A stretch of 64,000 nucleotides of DNA from Gemmatimonadota bacterium (GCA_003220795.1 QHTK01000042.1:1-64000), one strand, 5' to 3'. Counted from the first letter of the stretch, positions 15,725 through 24,667 are shown. A program made the numbers and translations. The notes: generated by a model from the letters alone, not told the origin.

Positions 15725-18667
15725 ATGGAGTTCGACCCCCTCCCCCAGCAGCGCCTCGCCATCGAAGCGCCCCTCGGCCCCCTCCTGGTGGTCGCGGGAC
15801 CCGGCGCGGGGAAGACGTTCTGCCTCATCGCCCGCATCAACCATCTCATCACCACCCTCGGGATCGCGCCCCAGCGCATCTGCGCGGTCACGTTCACGAA
15901 CCGGGCCGCCGAGGAAATTGGCGTGCGGCTGACGCATACGCTGCGGGACCGGGCGGAGGCCATCACGCGGGGCACGATCCACGCCCTGTGCCTGGCCCTG
16001 CTGCGCGAGCACACCGAGGCGGCGGGCCTGCGGAAGGGGTTCGGCGTGGCCGACGAGCTGTACCAGAAGGTCATCCTGGGCCGGTTGCACGTGCCACTCG
16101 AGCAGCGGGGTCCCCTGTTGAACCGGTTCGGCCGGCACCGGGTGCAGGCGTACGAGTTGACGGCTGACGACGCGCGCCTCTATCGCGAGTACACCGGCTG
16201 GCTGGCGCAGCGCAACATGCTGGACTTCGACGACCTCGTGACGCATGCCGCGACGCTGATGCGCACGCGCGGGGACGTCGGCGATGCGATCGCGGCGCGC
16301 TGGGACTATCTCCTGGTGGACGAGTTCCAGGACGTGAACGCGGTCCAGTACGACCTTCTGAAGCGGTTGGCGGAGCCGCACGGCAACTTCTTCGCGGTCG
16401 GCGATGACGAGCAGTCGATCTTCACCTGGACGGGAGCGGACCCGTACGTCCTTGTGCGGTTCGGTCGCGATTACGGGATCGAGCGACCGATCGTGCTGGA
16501 CCGGAACTGTCGCTGCTCGCGTCAGATCTTCGAGACCGCGCGCCGCGTGCTCGCACAGAATCCCCAGCTGTTCGAAAAGCAGCTCAGCGCGGAGCAGGAG
16601 TCGCCGTACGAGGTGGCGGCGTGGGCGTTCCGCGACGAAGCAGAAGAGGCGTCTTGGCTGCTCGAGGATCTCCGCAGCGACTGCGCGGCCTCGCGCTTGG
16701 GATGGGGCGACTACGCCATACTCTATCGCCGGCACAAGATCGGCGAGTACCTCGAGGGGCGGCTCGTTCGTGCGGGGATTCCCTGCCGGCTGGCGCGCGG
16801 GCGCTCGCTCGTCGAAGACGACGTCATCAAGTACGTGATCGCCGCGCTGCGGATCGTGCGTGACCCGAACGACCCCGTGGCGCTGGAGGCGTTCGCGCAG
16901 TGCGTGCTGTCGGCGCACTTTCTGCAGGAAGTAATGGCTTCTCCCCCTTTCCCCCTCTCCGCGAACGCGGAGCGGGGAGACGCCGGCGATTTTCTGGTGG
17001 CGGTACGCACGCTCGCCCGGCGCCGGCCGGCGCAGCACCCCGACACGAAGAAGCTGTGGCGGCTGGTCTATCAGGTGGAGAACCTCCGCGCCCTGAGCCG
17101 TTCGCACCGCGCGTTGCTGCCTCTGGTCGACGAGATCCTGTCGCAGAGCGTCGGGCCGTACCGGAACGCTTTGGAGGAGCGGCACGACGAGCTCAGCGAT
17201 CCCGCCGATAACCCTGAAGCCGTGCAACTCTTCGAGCGGCTGGAGGCGGCGATTGCGGCGGAGCGAGACATCGTGATCGAGCCACAGGGAGGGCTGGAGA
17301 TCGCTGTGCGAGGGATGCTGATCGCGGCCGGCCTGCGTCATGTTCCAACCTCCACAACCTCTCGAACCTCCCCAACCTCCATAGCCTCCCCGCTCACTCT
17401 CTTCAAGGCGCTACAGCTGCTGCACGCCAAGGAGCTCGATACCGCACTCGAGCGGTACGTCACGTTCGACCTGGAAACGACAGACAAGGATGTCGAGGTA
17501 TGCGGGGTTGTGGAGGTCGGCGCGGCGCGGGTGGTCAAGGGCGAGATCGTGGAGCGGTTTCAGTCGCTGGTCCAGCCATACCGGCCGATCACACCGGCGG
17601 CGAGCGCGATCCACGGCTACACGGATGACGACGTACGGGACGCGCGGCCCTTTGCCGAGGTGTGGTCTGAGTTTCGCGCCTTCATCGGCGAGGACATCCT
17701 CATCGTCCACAACGGCCAGCAGTTCGACATTCCCGTGCTGCGCCGGCTCGCAGCGGGACGGGACGGCGTGGACAGCCTCGTGTTCTACGACACGCTGCCG
17801 CTGGTTCGCTCGCTGTCACGTGACAGCGCCAAGCTCGAGGACCTCGCGCTGCGCTTCGGCATCGACGCCGGGCGCGCGCATCATGCCTTGGACGACGCCG
17901 TCACACTGGCGCAGGTGTACCGCGAGCTCGAGCGCCAGCGGGGAATCCGGGCGCGCAAAGCCGTGCTGCTGAACCTGCTCGACTATCTCGGCCTGGCGCT
18001 GGCACTCGAGCCCCGCACAGAGCAGCAGGCGGGCAGCCCGAAGGGACTCCCCGACGGTCGCAAGGAGCGGGACGTCTTGTTCAAGCTCGCGAAGTTCTAC
18101 ACGCTGGGCCGATACGGCGACGCACTGGCATTCTACGAGATGGAGCGCGAGCGCACCGGTGCAGCCGGGACGCCGTCCGTCGACGAGGTGATCCACCGGC
18201 TGGGCGGGCGCGCCCTCATGACGCGCCTCCGCGCCGAGCCCGATCCCGCGCAGCGCTACCCCGCGGCGGTGGCCCGCCTGCGGGCGCTGATGGATGGCGA
18301 TGCCTCAGCAACGCTCTCGGACAGCATCGACCGGCTGCTCGAGCGGGTGGCCCTGTCCACATCGGACGGCATCGAGGTTGCGCCCGATCGCGTCAACCTT
18401 CTCACGCTGCATTCAACCAAGGGCTTGGAGTTTTCGCGCGTATACATAGTGGGCGTGGAGGATTACCAAGTCCCCGGGTATCGCGAGTCGACGGAACATC
18501 GGCAGGCCGAGATCGAAGAGGCACGGCGGCTCCTGTATGTGGGGATGACGCGGGCGCGGGAGCGACTGGTGCTGACGCGGGTGGAGCGCCGATTTGGAAT
18601 GGACGCGGGCGGGAGCAGTTTTCTCGAAGAGATGGGTTTGGACGTACAGGCGGTGGGCGCGGGGTGA
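15725..18667 (+). CDS. UvrD/Rep-family helicase with an inserted DnaQ-type 3'-5' exonuclease domain
   Basis: 980 residues, cytoplasmic. Superfamily 1A helicase motifs are complete: Walker A AGPGAGKT (about 25-32), Ia AVTFTNRAAEE, II LLVDEFQD (about 196-203), III VGDDEQSIFTWTGAD, IV LDRNCRCS, V LLTLHSTKGLEF (about 890-902), VI RRLLYVGMTRARERL. Between motifs IV and V, where UvrD has its 2B subdomain, lies a full DEDDh exonuclease (about 575-745): Exo I FDLETT, Exo II HNGQQFDIP, Exo III HHALDDA. The protein should unwind DNA 3' to 5' and trim 3' ends, suggesting a repair or replication-restart role. Two short repeat-like DNA segments are carried in frame (see repeats). Initiation is probably leaderless. 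It is divergent from DUF5916 copy 2. Confidence 0.9.
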   Translation: MEFDPLPQQRLAIEAPLGPLLVVAGPGAGKTFCLIARINHLITTLGIAPQRICAVTFTNRAAEEIGVRLTHTLRDRAEAITRGTIHALCLALLREHTEAAGLRKGFGVADELYQKVILGRLHVPLEQRGPLLNRFGRHRVQAYELTADDARLYREYTGWLAQRNMLDFDDLVTHAATLMRTRGDVGDAIAARWDYLLVDEFQDVNAVQYDLLKRLAEPHGNFFAVGDDEQSIFTWTGADPYVLVRFGRDYGIERPIVLDRNCRCSRQIFETARRVLAQNPQLFEKQLSAEQESPYEVAAWAFRDEAEEASWLLEDLRSDCAASRLGWGDYAILYRRHKIGEYLEGRLVRAGIPCRLARGRSLVEDDVIKYVIAALRIVRDPNDPVALEAFAQCVLSAHFLQEVMASPPFPLSANAERGDAGDFLVAVRTLARRRPAQHPDTKKLWRLVYQVENLRALSRSHRALLPLVDEILSQSVGPYRNALEERHDELSDPADNPEAVQLFERLEAAIAAERDIVIEPQGGLEIAVRGMLIAAGLRHVPTSTTSRTSPTSIASPLTLFKALQLLHAKELDTALERYVTFDLETTDKDVEVCGVVEVGAARVVKGEIVERFQSLVQPYRPITPAASAIHGYTDDDVRDARPFAEVWSEFRAFIGEDILIVHNGQQFDIPVLRRLAAGRDGVDSLVFYDTLPLVRSLSRDSAKLEDLALRFGIDAGRAHHALDDAVTLAQVYRELERQRGIRARKAVLLNLLDYLGLALALEPRTEQQAGSPKGLPDGRKERDVLFKLAKFYTLGRYGDALAFYEMERERTGAAGTPSVDEVIHRLGGRALMTRLRAEPDPAQRYPAAVARLRALMDGDASATLSDSIDRLLERVALSTSDGIEVAPDRVNLLTLHSTKGLEFSRVYIVGVEDYQVPGYRESTEHRQAEIEEARRLLYVGMTRARERLVLTRVERRFGMDAGGSSFLEEMGLDVQAVGAG
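16952..16977 (+). repeat. Hairpin-forming element inside the helicase coding sequence
   Basis: CCCCTCTCCGCG and CGCGGAGCGGGG flank AA and pair over 12 positions with one mismatch. It follows a pyrimidine tract (16940-16951) and is translated as part of SPPFPLSANAERGD, a sequence out of character with the surrounding helicase. The form is that of a dispersed intergenic palindrome captured in frame. Confidence 0.5.
17346..17390 (+). repeat. AACCTCC-type short tandem repeat inside the helicase coding sequence
   Basis: Four imperfect copies of an AACCTCC-like unit in a purine-poor run, encoding a Pro/Thr/Ser linker (PTSTTSRTSPTSIASP) about 35 residues before the exonuclease domain. Confidence 0.5.
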
Positions 18668-18693
18668 TCGACTCGTGATTCGAAGTCCGCGGC

Positions 18694-18834
18694 CTAAGCC
18701 CGCCGGGCCGCCGCCTGCGTCACCCGCAGTCCCGCGCCCCGCAAGGCCGCGTCATAGAGCCGCGTGACGGCCCGCGCCGCCCGCCGCACGCTAGCGCAAG
18801 CGCACGCGAGGGCGGGCAACGCCTCAGGCGTCAT
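18694..18834 (-). pseudogene. MarR-family regulator, N-terminal remnant
   Basis: 46 codons starting MTPEALPALACACASVRRAA and continuing RAVTRLYDAALRGAGLRVTQ, which matches the first two helices of MarR regulators, then AAARRA and a stop. The winged-helix domain that should follow is gone. Its ATG overlaps the stop of the membrane-protein remnant upstream (TGA at 18826-18824), the layout of a former two-gene operon. It lies directly after the helicase gene, so the missing part was probably lost by deletion. Confidence 0.6.
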
Positions 18835-19138
18835 GGCGTGTGCCGCGGGCGGCGCGCAGGCGGCGGAAAATGACCACGTGGTCCGCCACCAGAATGGGGA
18901 CGAAGAACGTCGGGACGAGGACGAGGGGGAGCGACAGCACTGGGGTGATGCCCGGGACGGAGCCACGCAACGTAACCGCCGTCGCCGTGCCGACCGCCAC
19001 CACGAGGTCGAGCAGACCGAACGCGTTCCAGGCGTGGGTGAGGGCGCGGCCGAGCGGGGAGCGGGGCTCGCCGGCGGCGACGAGGACGAGCGCCAGCGCT
19101 GCCGTGGCGATGTCGCCCCAGCCGGGTGAGGGTGAGTG
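18824..19138 (-). pseudogene. Integral membrane protein, C-terminal remnant
   Basis: 104 codons open after an in-frame TGA at 19141-19139 and without a start codon. The sequence begins GWGDIATAALALVLVAAGEP, continues AWNAFGLLDLVVAVGTATAV and LSLPLVLVPTFFVPILVADH, giving three hydrophobic helices. This resembles the C-terminal half of a small family of uncharacterised multi-pass proteins; the N-terminal helices are missing. Together with the MarR remnant it fills 18694-19138; the stretch 18668-19192 otherwise holds no gene. Confidence 0.55.
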
Positions 19139-19192
19139 TCAGGAGCTGTTGATGCGCCAGTCGCCGACGTGCAATATCGATATCCCCGCGAG

Positions 19193-19759
19193 TCACGGGG
19201 CGGCGTTCCGGATCACGGCTTCCAAATCCCCCGGAGCTCGCTTGCGACACTCCTGCTTCAGGTCTTTCACGTCCGCTGCGAGGAACGTTCCCAGAAAGGA
19301 ATCCGCGGTGACCTCGAACGCCGGTAGTTCCTTCTTGGCGGAGGTGTTGGAATACAAGGCAATCACCGCGCGTGCGTCGAACCGGTAGAAGGAGTACGTC
19401 GGGTAACGACCAAACAGCCAGACGTGAGCGGGCTGGCGGAAGTCTCTCGCGAGACGCGCGAAATAACGGTACGCATCCGCGACCAACGCTGGGATCAGGG
19501 GACCGTCCTCGAAATGCTTGCCCAGAGAGAACATCAGCTCGTGGTCCTCGAGATCCGGGAGGAACACCTCGAGCGTGGTGCCTGCTCGGCCGAGGAACGC
19601 TTTGATAGCGGCGTCGTGATTCTCGCGCCAGCGACGGGAATGGATGAAGTAGAGCGCCATCGTGGTCGCGGACCCGATGAGATCGTCGAACCGGTGCACG
19701 AATCCGGCGAACGGGGCCACGCCGACAATGCCGAAAGGGAACTCAGGGGTGGCGGTCAT
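19193..19759 (-). CDS. Conserved-looking protein of unknown function
   Basis: 188 residues, no signal peptide. Features: GFVHRFDDLIGSATTMALYF, FIHSRRWRENHDAAIKAFLG, TTLEVFLPDLEDHELM, DGPLIPALVADAYRYFARLA, VWLFGRYPTYSFYRFDARAV and ALYSNTSAKKELPAFEV. The alternation of strands and helices with a RYPTYSFYRFD core suggests a compact alpha/beta fold, possibly related to catalytically degenerate phospholipase-D-like domains, but this is a guess. The start at 19759 is supported by TAGCAT 7 nt upstream (leaderless); an alternative TTG at 19795 has no such support. Confidence 0.65.
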   Translation of the reverse strand: MTATPEFPFGIVGVAPFAGFVHRFDDLIGSATTMALYFIHSRRWRENHDAAIKAFLGRAGTTLEVFLPDLEDHELMFSLGKHFEDGPLIPALVADAYRYFARLARDFRQPAHVWLFGRYPTYSFYRFDARAVIALYSNTSAKKELPAFEVTADSFLGTFLAADVKDLKQECRKRAPGDLEAVIRNAAP

Positions 19760-19766
19760 CGGCTCG

Positions 19767-19772
19767 ATGCTA
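19767..19772 (-). promoter_or_regulatory. -10 box (TAGCAT) of a leaderless promoter
   Basis: On the minus strand TAGCAT is followed by 7 nt and the ATG at 19759. Confidence 0.4.
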
Positions 19773-19866
19773 TCCCCGGCGCGACCGAGCGGCAAGAACT
19801 CGTGTGAGCCCGATGAGAGAGCTCTAAGAATGAGCCCGGACGCTTCCCGCGCGCGCCCATCTCCTC

Positions 19867-19872
19867 TACCTT
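19867..19872 (+). promoter_or_regulatory. -10 box (TACCTT) of a leaderless promoter
   Basis: TACCTT, 6 nt, then the ATG of msrAB at 19879. The sequence upstream of the ATG has no ribosome binding site. Confidence 0.45.
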
Positions 19873-19878
19873 CAGTCC

Positions 19879-20904
19879 ATGAACCTGCTGCTCGCTCTCG
19901 CCGTCGCCACCGCCGCGCCGCTCGACACGGCGACCTTCGCGGGCGGCTGCTTCTGGTCGATGGAGCGCGCCTTCGACCAGGTCGATGGCGTCGTGTCCGT
20001 CACCGTGGGCTACACGGGCGGCCACACGCCGCACCCGACGTATGAGCAGGTGTCCACCGAGCTGACGGGGCACCTCGAGGCGGTGCAGGTGGTGTACGAT
20101 CCCGGAAAGATCACGTACGAGCGGCTGGTGGACGCGTTCTGGCACGACATCGATCCGACCCAGGCCGACGGTCAGTTCTGCGACCACGGCGATGAGTACC
20201 GCACGGCGATCTTCTACGGCGGCACGGCGCAGCACCGCGTGGCCGCGGCCTCACGGCGGGCGCTGGAGCGGCGCTTCGAGCGGCCGATCGTCACCGCGAT
20301 CGTCCGGGCTCAGGCGTTCTACCCGGCGGAAGCGGATCACCAACACTATTACCGCAAGAATCCGATCAGGTACGGGATGTATCGCGTGGCGTGCGGCCGC
20401 GACCGGCGCCTGGCGGAGGTGTGGGGCGCTGCGGCGCCGCACGCGGAGGGACATTCGACTATGCGCGACACGAAGCCAGGCGACGCCGAGCTGCGGCAGT
20501 CGCTCACGCCGTTGCAGTATCAGGTGACCCAGCACGAGGCGACGGAGCAGCCGTTCCACAACGAGTATTGGGACAACCACGGGGCGGGCATCTACGTGGA
20601 CGTGGTGTCCGGGGAGCCGCTGTTCAGCTCGCTCGACAAGTTCGAGTCGGGCACCGGATGGCCGAGCTTCACCAAGCCGCTCGAGGATGCGAACATCCGC
20701 CAGAAGACCGATCGGTCGCTCTTCACGGCGCGGACCGAAGTCCGGTCGGCACACGCCGATTCCCATCTGGGGCACCTGTTCGACGACGGCCCGGCGCCGA
20801 CCGGGCTGCGCTACTGCATCAACTCCGCCGCGCTGCGCTTCATTCCGGTGGAGCGCCTGCAGGCGGAGGGCTACGAGCGCTACCTGCCGCTGTTCATCCC
20901 TTGA
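19879..20904 (+). CDS. msrAB: Bifunctional methionine sulfoxide reductase A/B, exported
   Basis: 341 residues. A short hydrophobic N-terminus ([20 protein letters not shown]) suggests export. The MsrA domain follows, with catalytic Cys24 in [11 protein letters not shown] and [12 protein letters not shown], then the MsrB domain from about 200 ([29 protein letters not shown], catalytic Cys313 in [12 protein letters not shown]). The usual zinc CxxC pairs of MsrB are absent, as in many fused forms. It reduces both S and R diastereomers of methionine sulfoxide and so repairs oxidised envelope proteins. A second, separate MsrA lies at 44739. It overlaps the convergent DinB gene by 11 bases. Confidence 0.93.
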   Translation: MNLLLALAVATAAPLDTATFAGGCFWSMERAFDQVDGVVSVTVGYTGGHTPHPTYEQVSTELTGHLEAVQVVYDPGKITYERLVDAFWHDIDPTQADGQFCDHGDEYRTAIFYGGTAQHRVAAASRRALERRFERPIVTAIVRAQAFYPAEADHQHYYRKNPIRYGMYRVACGRDRRLAEVWGAAAPHAEGHSTMRDTKPGDAELRQSLTPLQYQVTQHEATEQPFHNEYWDNHGAGIYVDVVSGEPLFSSLDKFESGTGWPSFTKPLEDANIRQKTDRSLFTARTEVRSAHADSHLGHLFDDGPAPTGLRYCINSAALRFIPVERLQAEGYERYLPLFIP

Positions 20905-21397
20905 TTGCGCGCGCCGACCCGCGTCGCCGGGCCGGGAGTCGCTGCCGGATGGCGCCGAGATGGTACGCCGTGTGCGCGATGGCGCCGATCGCCACGGCCA
21001 GAGCGTCCTCGTCCCACCGAGCGTGAGTCTCCACGGCCACGAACAGCGTCGCATATTCATCGTGCAGTCGAGCCCGTAAGGCAGCCCACTCGGCGTCGTC
21101 GACGGCGGACACTGTCCAGCTCCCGCTGCGGTCGCGCGAGGTCGACTCGCCGCGCAGCCCCCTGGTCGAAAGGGCGAGGCTCGAGGTCAGGTGATGGACG
21201 TGCCCGGCGATCGTGGTGTGGCCCGGTCCCCCCTTACGGGACGCGTCGGCGGCGCTCAACCCGCTGAGCGTGCCGAAGACTCCGGTCCCCGGGGATGTAT
21301 CGGTGAAGTAGGTCCAGGGACCGGGAGGCCCTTCGAAGGCCTCCCGCAGCATGCGGGTCAGCAAACTCACCGTCACGGCGGGCGGCGTCCCTGTCAT
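20894..21397 (-). CDS. DinB-fold protein (copy 2 of 3)
   Basis: 167 residues. [14 protein letters not shown] and [16 protein letters not shown] carry the His residues expected to bind the metal of DinB-fold proteins. It differs strongly from the copies at 8856 and 46826. GAGGATG lies about 8 nt before the ATG. A short open frame of 7 codons (21394-21417, MAEDDRV) ends with a TGA that overlaps this ATG, so translation may be coupled to a leader peptide. Confidence 0.8.
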   Translation of the reverse strand: MTGTPPAVTVSLLTRMLREAFEGPPGPWTYFTDTSPGTGVFGTLSGLSAADASRKGGPGHTTIAGHVHHLTSSLALSTRGLRGESTSRDRSGSWTVSAVDDAEWAALRARLHDEYATLFVAVETHARWDEDALAVAIGAIAHTAYHLGAIRQRLPARRRGSARAIKG

Positions 21398-21417
21398 ACC
21401 CGATCATCCTCGGCCAT
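21394..21417 (-). CDS. Possible 7-codon upstream leader ORF (MAEDDRV)
   Basis: ATG at 21417 followed by six codons and TGA; the TGA shares bases with the ATG of the DinB gene (ATGA). TAGCAT lies further upstream at 21434-21439. Too short for coding statistics; reported for the stop-start overlap. Confidence 0.25.
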   Translation of the reverse strand: MAEDDRV

Positions 21418-21433
21418 GGCGTTGAATAGAATG

Positions 21434-21811
21434 CTACGGTGGGCCGCGCTTTCCCAACAGGTCACGCACCGTGGTGAGAAGCACGCTGGGTGCGAACGGC
21501 TTCCGCAGCGTGCGCGACGCACCGAAGGCCGTCGCCGCGTCCAGCAGGTCGAACTTCAGGCCGCCGCCGCCCGACATGGCGATGATCTTCGATTGCGGAG
21601 CCTCAGCCCGCACTTCCCGGATGACTTCCAGCCCGTCCCGCTCGGGCATGTAGAGGTCGACGACCACGAGGTCGGCCCCCTGCTCGCGGTGCAGCCGCAA
21701 TCCGGCGTCCCCATCGGCCGCGTCGAGGACCTCGTAGCCGGCTGACTCGAGCACGATCCGAATCGCGCCCCGCAGCAGCGCATCGTCCTCGATCACGAGG
21801 ATGCGCTCCAT
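21434..21811 (-). CDS. Single-domain response regulator
   Basis: 125 residues, a lone receiver domain: ILVIEDDALL acidic pocket, phospho-acceptor Asp in LVVVDLYMPERDG, Ser in IIAMSGGGG (Thr/Ser switch) and Lys in LRKPFAPSVL. No output domain, so it acts as a phosphoryl carrier or by protein contact. It starts 7 bases after the stop of the hybrid kinase (21819) in the same direction, which is its likely partner. The upstream extension of the frame lies inside the kinase gene and is not used. Confidence 0.88.
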   Translation of the reverse strand: MERILVIEDDALLRGAIRIVLESAGYEVLDAADGDAGLRLHREQGADLVVVDLYMPERDGLEVIREVRAEAPQSKIIAMSGGGGLKFDLLDAATAFGASRTLRKPFAPSVLLTTVRDLLGKRGPP

Positions 21812-21818
21812 TGCGGCG

Positions 21819-23924
21819 CTAGGCGTCCAGCGCATCCCGCACGCGGCGCGCGAGCGTCTCGGGCGTGAAGGGTTTCTGGAGGTACGCGACTCCGGACTCG
21901 AGGATGCCGTGATGGACGACGGCGCTCTCCCCATAGCCCGACACATACAACACCTTCATCTCGCGTCGGAGCTGCGCCAACTGCTCGGCCAGCTGCCGCC
22001 CGCTGAGCCCGGGCATGACGACATCCGTCAGCAGCAGATGGATGGGACCGTGATGCTTGGCCGCGAGCCGCAGCGCGGTGTCGCCGTTGGGCGCCTCCAG
22101 CACGGCGTACCCGTAACGCTCGAGCACCTGGCGCGTTACCATGCGGACCGACGCTGCGTCCTCCACGACCAGCACGGTCTCCGTGCCGCGGCGCGGCTCC
22201 GCGGGCGCAATCCGAGCGACGGCGGGCTCGGCGGGCTCGTCCACGCGCGGCAGGTAGACCTTGAAGCTCGACCCTCGGCCGGGCTCGGAATACACCCAGA
22301 TGAACCCACCCGCCTGCTTCACGATCCCGTACACCGTGGCCAGCCCCAACCCCGTTCCCTTACCGCTCTCCTTGGTCGTGAAGAACGGCTCGAAGATACG
22401 GGCCTTGGTCTGCTCGTCCATGCCGATTCCCGTATCGGACATGGCCAACATGACGTAGCGGCCGGGGCGGGCAGGCGCGTGACTGCGCACGTAAACGTCG
22501 TCCATGTCCATGTTGGCCGCCTCGATGGTCAGCCGGCCTCCGGCCGGCATCGCGTCGCGGGCGTTGACCGCGAGGTTGATGATGACCTGCTCGAGCTGGC
22601 CGGGGTCCGCCTTCACCGCGCCCAGATCCGGTGCCAAAGAGGTGGTGAGCTGAACGTCTTCGCCGATCAGCCGCTTGAGCAGCTTTTCGGTGGCCGCGAC
22701 GGTGGCCTTCAGGTCCAGGACCTTGGGCTCGAGCACCTGCTGGCGACTGAACGCGAGCAGCTGACGGGTGAGGGCGGCGGCGCCCTCCGCGGCCTGACGA
22801 ATCTGGCCGACGTCGTCGCGCTTGGGATCGTCCGGTCCGAGATCTTCGAGCAACAAGTCGCTGTAGCTGGTGATCACGGTCAGGAGGTTGTTGAAGTCGT
22901 GCGCGACGCCTCCGGCTAGGCGGCCGACCGCCTCCATCTTCTGCGCCTGGCGCAGCCGCGCTTCCGACTGCCGCAGCGCCTCCTCGGCGCGTTTCCGCTC
23001 GATGCCGACGGCCACGGCGCTCGCCATCGACGCCAACGCCTTGGGCAAGAATTCGGAGAGGGGGTGCCGGGCGAACATCGCCACGACACCGAGCACGCGA
23101 TCGTGCACCACCAGCGGGTAGCCGGCGAACGCCACGAGCCCCTCGCGCCGAGCCCACTCCTGGTCGTGGACCTGGGGGTCGCCCACGACCTGATTGGTGA
23201 GATGGGGACGGCGCTCCCGCGCGATCGCACCGATCTCGTATTGTCCCAGGCGCACGCGGCTGTGAGCCCCGTTGATGTGCGTGTACATGCCGGCGCTCGC
23301 CTGGAGCTCGAGGATTCCGCTCGCGTCGTCGAGGGTCCAGATGCGGGCGAACGCCACGTCGAGGTGGCGCACCAGCGCTTCGGCGCACAGCTGCAGCATC
23401 GCCCGCAGGTCCGTACCCTGCGTCAGGGCGATCCCGACGTCGGAAGTCAGCTCCGCCAGGCGCGCTCGCTCGAGCAGGGCCGTCTGCGCCCGACGGCGCT
23501 CGCGGCGCACGTCCGCATCGCGCAGCTCCCGCTCGATGGCCGGGATCAGGCGGCGGAGATTCCCCTTGGTGAGGAAGTCCTGCGCGCCCGCCTTCATCGC
23601 CTCAACCGCGACGTCTTCGCCGATCGTGCCCGAAACAAAGATGAAAGGCGTATCGAGATCGCATGCCCGTAACAGGGCGAGGGCCGCCGGGCCGCTGAAC
23701 GCCGGCATGCTGTAGTCGCCGATCACGAGATCCCACGCCTGGCGATCGAGCGCCGCCTGCATGGCGGTGGGGCTGTCCACCCGCTCGTACGCCGGGTCGA
23801 AGCCCGCGCGCTGCAGCTCCCGGAGCAGCAGCCGGGCGTCGTCCTCGGAGTCCTCCGCGATCAACACCCGCAGCGGGACCCGCACCGACTGGCTCCGATC
23901 TGAGCGCGCCACTGTTGGACACAT
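21819..23924 (-). CDS. Hybrid histidine kinase: receiver-GAF-HisKA-HATPase-receiver
   Basis: 701 residues, cytoplasmic. Order: receiver 1 (about 20-140, [10 protein letters not shown], Asp in LVIGDYSMP, Lys in FLTKGN), a GAF-like sensory domain (about 165-320), H box [15 protein letters not shown] with intact His, HATPase (N box [28 protein letters not shown]), then receiver 2 ([12 protein letters not shown], Asp in [13 protein letters not shown], Lys in LQKPF). The GAF domain could bind a small ligand; nothing shows which. The companion response regulator is 7 bases downstream. Unlike the kinase at 2931, all catalytic residues are present. Confidence 0.92.
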   Translation of the reverse strand: MCPTVARSDRSQSVRVPLRVLIAEDSEDDARLLLRELQRAGFDPAYERVDSPTAMQAALDRQAWDLVIGDYSMPAFSGPAALALLRACDLDTPFIFVSGTIGEDVAVEAMKAGAQDFLTKGNLRRLIPAIERELRDADVRRERRRAQTALLERARLAELTSDVGIALTQGTDLRAMLQLCAEALVRHLDVAFARIWTLDDASGILELQASAGMYTHINGAHSRVRLGQYEIGAIARERRPHLTNQVVGDPQVHDQEWARREGLVAFAGYPLVVHDRVLGVVAMFARHPLSEFLPKALASMASAVAVGIERKRAEEALRQSEARLRQAQKMEAVGRLAGGVAHDFNNLLTVITSYSDLLLEDLGPDDPKRDDVGQIRQAAEGAAALTRQLLAFSRQQVLEPKVLDLKATVAATEKLLKRLIGEDVQLTTSLAPDLGAVKADPGQLEQVIINLAVNARDAMPAGGRLTIEAANMDMDDVYVRSHAPARPGRYVMLAMSDTGIGMDEQTKARIFEPFFTTKESGKGTGLGLATVYGIVKQAGGFIWVYSEPGRGSSFKVYLPRVDEPAEPAVARIAPAEPRRGTETVLVVEDAASVRMVTRQVLERYGYAVLEAPNGDTALRLAAKHHGPIHLLLTDVVMPGLSGRQLAEQLAQLRREMKVLYVSGYGESAVVHHGILESGVAYLQKPFTPETLARRVRDALDA

Positions 23925-24019
23925 GCCCGCCAGACCGCCGCTCGTCCAATACTTTGTTGTTGGGGGAGGTAGCGCTCCGAGCGATAGGTCCGGTCCCTGC
24001 GGGGACTGCCGCAGGCCGG

Positions 24020-24050
24020 TTGGCGCTGGCGCCGACGGGGGCGCTATTAT
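24020..24050 (+). promoter_or_regulatory. Promoter of the TetR gene
   Basis: TTGGCG (24020-24025), 19 bp, TATTAT (24045-24050), about 26 nt before the GTG start at 24077. Confidence 0.4.
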
Positions 24051-24076
24051 ATCAGACTACACGTTCTTGAATCGGG

Positions 24077-24667
24077 GTGCGCGTGCCACGGAACAAAGCG
24101 TTCCAGCCCGCAGAAGCCCTCGACCGCGCCATGGAGCTGTTCTGGCGTGACGGGTATGCCGCGACCGGGCTCGACCGGCTCGTCCGCCGGACTCGTGCCA
24201 GCCGCTACGGATTGTACGCGACGTTCGGCGGCAAGCGCGATCTGTTCCTCGCCACTCTCGAGCGCTATTCGCAGACGGTCATGGACCCGATGCTGGCGCC
24301 GCTCGAGCAGGCGCGGGCCTCGGTGCCCGAGATCCGGGCGTTCTTCGATCGGGTGCTCGAGGTGATTCGCCAGTCAGGCGACGCGCGGGGCTGTTTCATC
24401 TGCAATGCGGCATTCGAGCGCGGTGCCGTCGACGCGGCGGCGGCGAGGCGCGTGCGCCGACACTTCGATCGCGTGCGCCGGCTGCTCGCGCGGGCGCTCG
24501 CGAACGCGCGCCGCCACGGTAGCCTGTCGCACGACGTGTCGCTGCCCGCGTGCGCGGACCACCTGCTCGGCGTGGCGGCCGGAGCGTTCCTGCTGGACAG
24601 CTGCGGGATGCGACTCGGCGTCATCCGGCGGTTCGTGACCACTGCGTTGAAGGGATTGATCACCTGA
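24077..24667 (+). CDS. TetR/AcrR-family transcriptional regulator
   Basis: 196 residues. The N-terminal helix-turn-helix reads ALDRAMELFWRDGYAATGLD with LVRRTRASRYGLYATFGGK as recognition part and KRDLFLATLERY after it; the C-terminal ligand domain contains RGCFICNAAFERGAVD, typical of the group that controls short-chain dehydrogenases and efflux. The start is a GTG at 24077 (a second GTG at 24083 is possible). Its stop overlaps by one base the ATG of the LysR remnant. No obvious target gene is adjacent; the regulon may have been lost with the neighbouring remnant. Confidence 0.85.
   Translation: MRVPRNKAFQPAEALDRAMELFWRDGYAATGLDRLVRRTRASRYGLYATFGGKRDLFLATLERYSQTVMDPMLAPLEQARASVPEIRAFFDRVLEVIRQSGDARGCFICNAAFERGAVDAAAARRVRRHFDRVRRLLARALANARRHGSLSHDVSLPACADHLLGVAAGAFLLDSCGMRLGVIRRFVTTALKGLIT

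Noticed and set aside
15641-17341. N-terminal extension of DUF5916 copy 2 to 17341
   Set aside because: It runs antisense through the helicase gene; the signal peptide at 15640 marks the true start.
18831-19250. 139-codon minus-strand open frame in the decayed region
   Set aside because: Arg/Pro-rich; the neighbouring phase carries the recognisable membrane helices instead.
19193-19759. Assignment of this protein to the phospholipase D family
   Set aside because: No HKD motif is present, so the name would not be supported.
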